From positions 14,818,001-14,882,000 of the forward strand of contig JBHGNT010000010.1 in NCBI GenBank assembly GCA_043228905.1: 64,000 nt of DNA. Direction: 5' to 3'. Numbering within the stretch: position 1 is the stretch's first letter; each line of letters opens with the position of its first letter. The translations under genes were made by a program, and so were the position numbers. Of the stretch, positions 62,395 through 64,000 are shown piece by piece. This stretch comes from Azolla caroliniana (Eukaryota; Polypodiophyta). The notes below the pieces were generated by a model. The model was given only the letters and a program-made list of their open reading frames with translations, was not told the origin of the DNA and ran no database searches.

Positions 62395-63320
62395 AGACGA
62401 TCGGGCCGGACGGAACCGGAACCAGAACCAGAACCGGACCGGACGGATCGGATGGGCCGGATGCAACCGGACGGATTGAATCGGGCGACGATCGAGACAG
62501 AGAGATCATGCATGGGCTGAACTTTACGGATAATAGGATCATGCGACCGAACTAAAGTAAAGTAAAGTAAAGGTTATGTTAACGCATGCAATTAAAGTCA
62601 AACTTTATGTAAAGTAAAGGTCATGTGGATGCATGCATTTGAACTCAAGATGGAAACTGGAGTTCGTTCATGCAAGTACGAGAAGAGAGGAGAAAAGCTA
62701 TCTCTCGATAATCCATAGATCCTAATGGTCCTTAGGGGGATCGAAGCCATCTTTTGGGGAAAAAACCCTAATTGTCTTATGGAATCCATCTCTCAAGGGA
62801 AGAGGAGAATCCTAATTATCTTATCGAATCCATCTCTCGAGGGAAGAGGAGAATCCTAATTATCTTATTGAATCCATCTCTCAAGGAAGCCAAAAAAAAA
62901 ACCCTAATTATCTTATCGAATCCATCTCTCGAAGGAAGAGGAGAATCCTAATTCTCTTATTGAATCCATCTCTCAAAGAAGCAAAAAACCCTAATTTTCT
63001 TATCGAAGCCAAAAACCCTAAATTTTTTCTTATCGAAACCGAAAAACCAAATTTTTTTATCGAAGCCAAAAACCCAAAACTTTCTTATCGAAGCCGAAAA
63101 CCCTAATTTTCTTATTGAAGCCATATCTCACAAAGCCTAAACTTCTGTAATCCCAATCTTGGGATTGGTTGTAATTTTTCTTTTCCTTCGGTAATGAAAA
63201 ATATCAAAATTTCTGATTTTCATTAATTCTTAATACATAATGCACGAATCTAATATCCTCTGGTCGAAGGCCCAGGGGTCCTGCCTCAAGTTCACGTGTC
63301 TTTGTCGTATTTTCGTGACA
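62395..63320 (-). repeat. Gypsy LTR-like right arm (inverted)
   Basis: Reverse complement of the left arm (43940-44037, 60739-61228, 61953-62110). Its minus-strand start TGTCACGAAAATACGAC (63320 downward) follows the pol remnant at 63349, so it fits a 3' LTR. Tandem units of about 44-50 bp with CTTATCGAATCCATCTCTC expand it between 62767 and 63060. Confidence 0.68.
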
Positions 63321-63348
63321 ACGTTTTTAAGAACCTGCCGATCCGGAG

Positions 63349-64000
63349 CTACTCCCTGTCATACTCGTTCTCGTTGAACTCACTGATTGCCGGAGTGCTC
63401 CCCTCCTTTGCCGCTATTCGAGCCGACTCGAAGAAGTCTATGCCGACTTCTTCGTCTTCGGAAACCATGCCGTCCTCGTCGTCGAACCACGCTCTCGAAA
63501 GCATATCGACCATGGCGTTGTTTTTCCCGGAGACGTGCCGTATCTCCGGATTCACGGACTTGATGTACGCGATCCACCTGAGCATAGCTAGGTTCGGAGT
63601 CGTGCATCTGGAAACCATACCTAGGATACGTAGGCAATCTGTTTCGATTATTACCTCCATCCCGATTAGATAGTCTTTGTTAGCCTTGACTGCCGAAACG
63701 ATACCCCAGAGTTCGCGTTTAACTTGGGTGTATCCTCGCTGCCGGCCACTCAATACCTTCGCCCCGAACTGGATGGGGAACCTCGCACTGTTCTCATCCT
63801 CCTGATTGACCACCCATCCGATCTCGGTGGGGCTCAGGTCCATAGTCACATAAACTGGGACCCCCTTTCCATAAACCACTTTCTGGAGGGCCGGTGTTGC
63901 GGCTAGCGCCTCATTTAACCTCCGGACCAACTCTGCGTGCTCCTCGTTCCATTCGAGCTTATGCCCCTTTTGCAGCAACCCATAGAGCGATTCCGTGACG
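63349..64000 (-). CDS. Ty3/gypsy RT end and RNase H, partial at window edge
   Basis: The minus-strand frame is open from the window edge: SLYGLLQKGHKLEWNEEHAE (RT thumb end), PVYVTMDLSPTEIGWVVNQE, FGAKVLSGRQRGYTQVKREL, DYLIGMEVIIETDCLRILGM and NPEIRHVSGKNNAMVDMLSR, then an acidic tail and stop at 63349. RNase H motifs are in order. The wording of this RNase H differs clearly from G1/G2, and no integrase follows before the LTR-like arm 29 bp downstream. Either the integrase lies elsewhere or it was lost. Confidence 0.75.
   Translation of the reverse strand, partial: VTESLYGLLQKGHKLEWNEEHAELVRRLNEALAATPALQKVVYGKGVPVYVTMDLSPTEIGWVVNQEDENSARFPIQFGAKVLSGRQRGYTQVKRELWGIVSAVKANKDYLIGMEVIIETDCLRILGMVSRCTTPNLAMLRWIAYIKSVNPEIRHVSGKNNAMVDMLSRAWFDDEDGMVSEDEEVGIDFFESARIAAKEGSTPAISEFNENEYDRE

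Overview
The window is nuclear DNA of a land plant, almost certainly a seed plant. The evidence is a seven-exon RopGEF gene with a PRONE domain (a plant-specific family), tRNA-iMet-primed Ty1/copia elements, Ty3/gypsy chromodomain elements, and long (GA)n/(CT)n tracts. I cannot name the species. Most of the sequence is LTR retrotransposon in different stages of decay.

Layout. 1-23740: packed transposon debris. It holds two minus-strand copia gag fragments (about 278-697 and 1175-1800), a deleted chromovirus (G3, 1801-4258), a copia element (copia-A, 4259-14165) carrying a solo LTR (5740-6321) and an intact chromovirus (G1, 8100-13839), more copia debris (14166-15070), a tRNA-like SINE head (15639-15700) and a chimeric copia locus (copia-E, 15814-23740). 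23741-33200: AT-rich intergenic DNA with a 357-bp triplicated repeat and ATAC microsatellites but no gene I can support. 33200-37364: the RopGEF gene and its GA/CT-rich leader. 37365-40761: intergenic, with a 210-bp tandem duplication. 40762-64000: a nest five layers deep. Copia-D is cut by a gypsy LTR-like arm (43940). That arm is cut by copia-B (44038-60738), which is cut by chromovirus G2 (48831-60049), which is cut by intact copia-beta (51252-56796). Target-site duplications support the three inner insertions. The window ends in an inverted pair of gypsy LTR-like arms and a gypsy RNase H fragment.

The most interesting content is the chromovirus family G1/G2/G3. Its capsid region looks like the Tf1/sushi group rather than the usual plant chromovirus lineages. 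It shows three regulatory devices that I read directly from the sequence. (1) The PBS is not tRNA-like but complementary to the predicted 5' end of its own transcript: 12 bp in G1 and 11 bp in G2, with one compensatory change, both starting 33 nt after the TATA box. (2) The gag-pol junction carries a GTTAAAC slippery heptamer, a 6-nt spacer and an 11-bp stem, conserved in both. (3) A heat-shock-element array lies directly upstream of the TATA box. G1 has full gag and pol frames, a perfect 5-bp TSD and LTRs in which I saw no difference, so it is a strong candidate for a recently active, heat-responsive, self-primed element.

Functionally the window has one host gene, a Rop GTPase activator. Everything else is mobile-element coding capacity, of which only G1 and copia-beta look complete.
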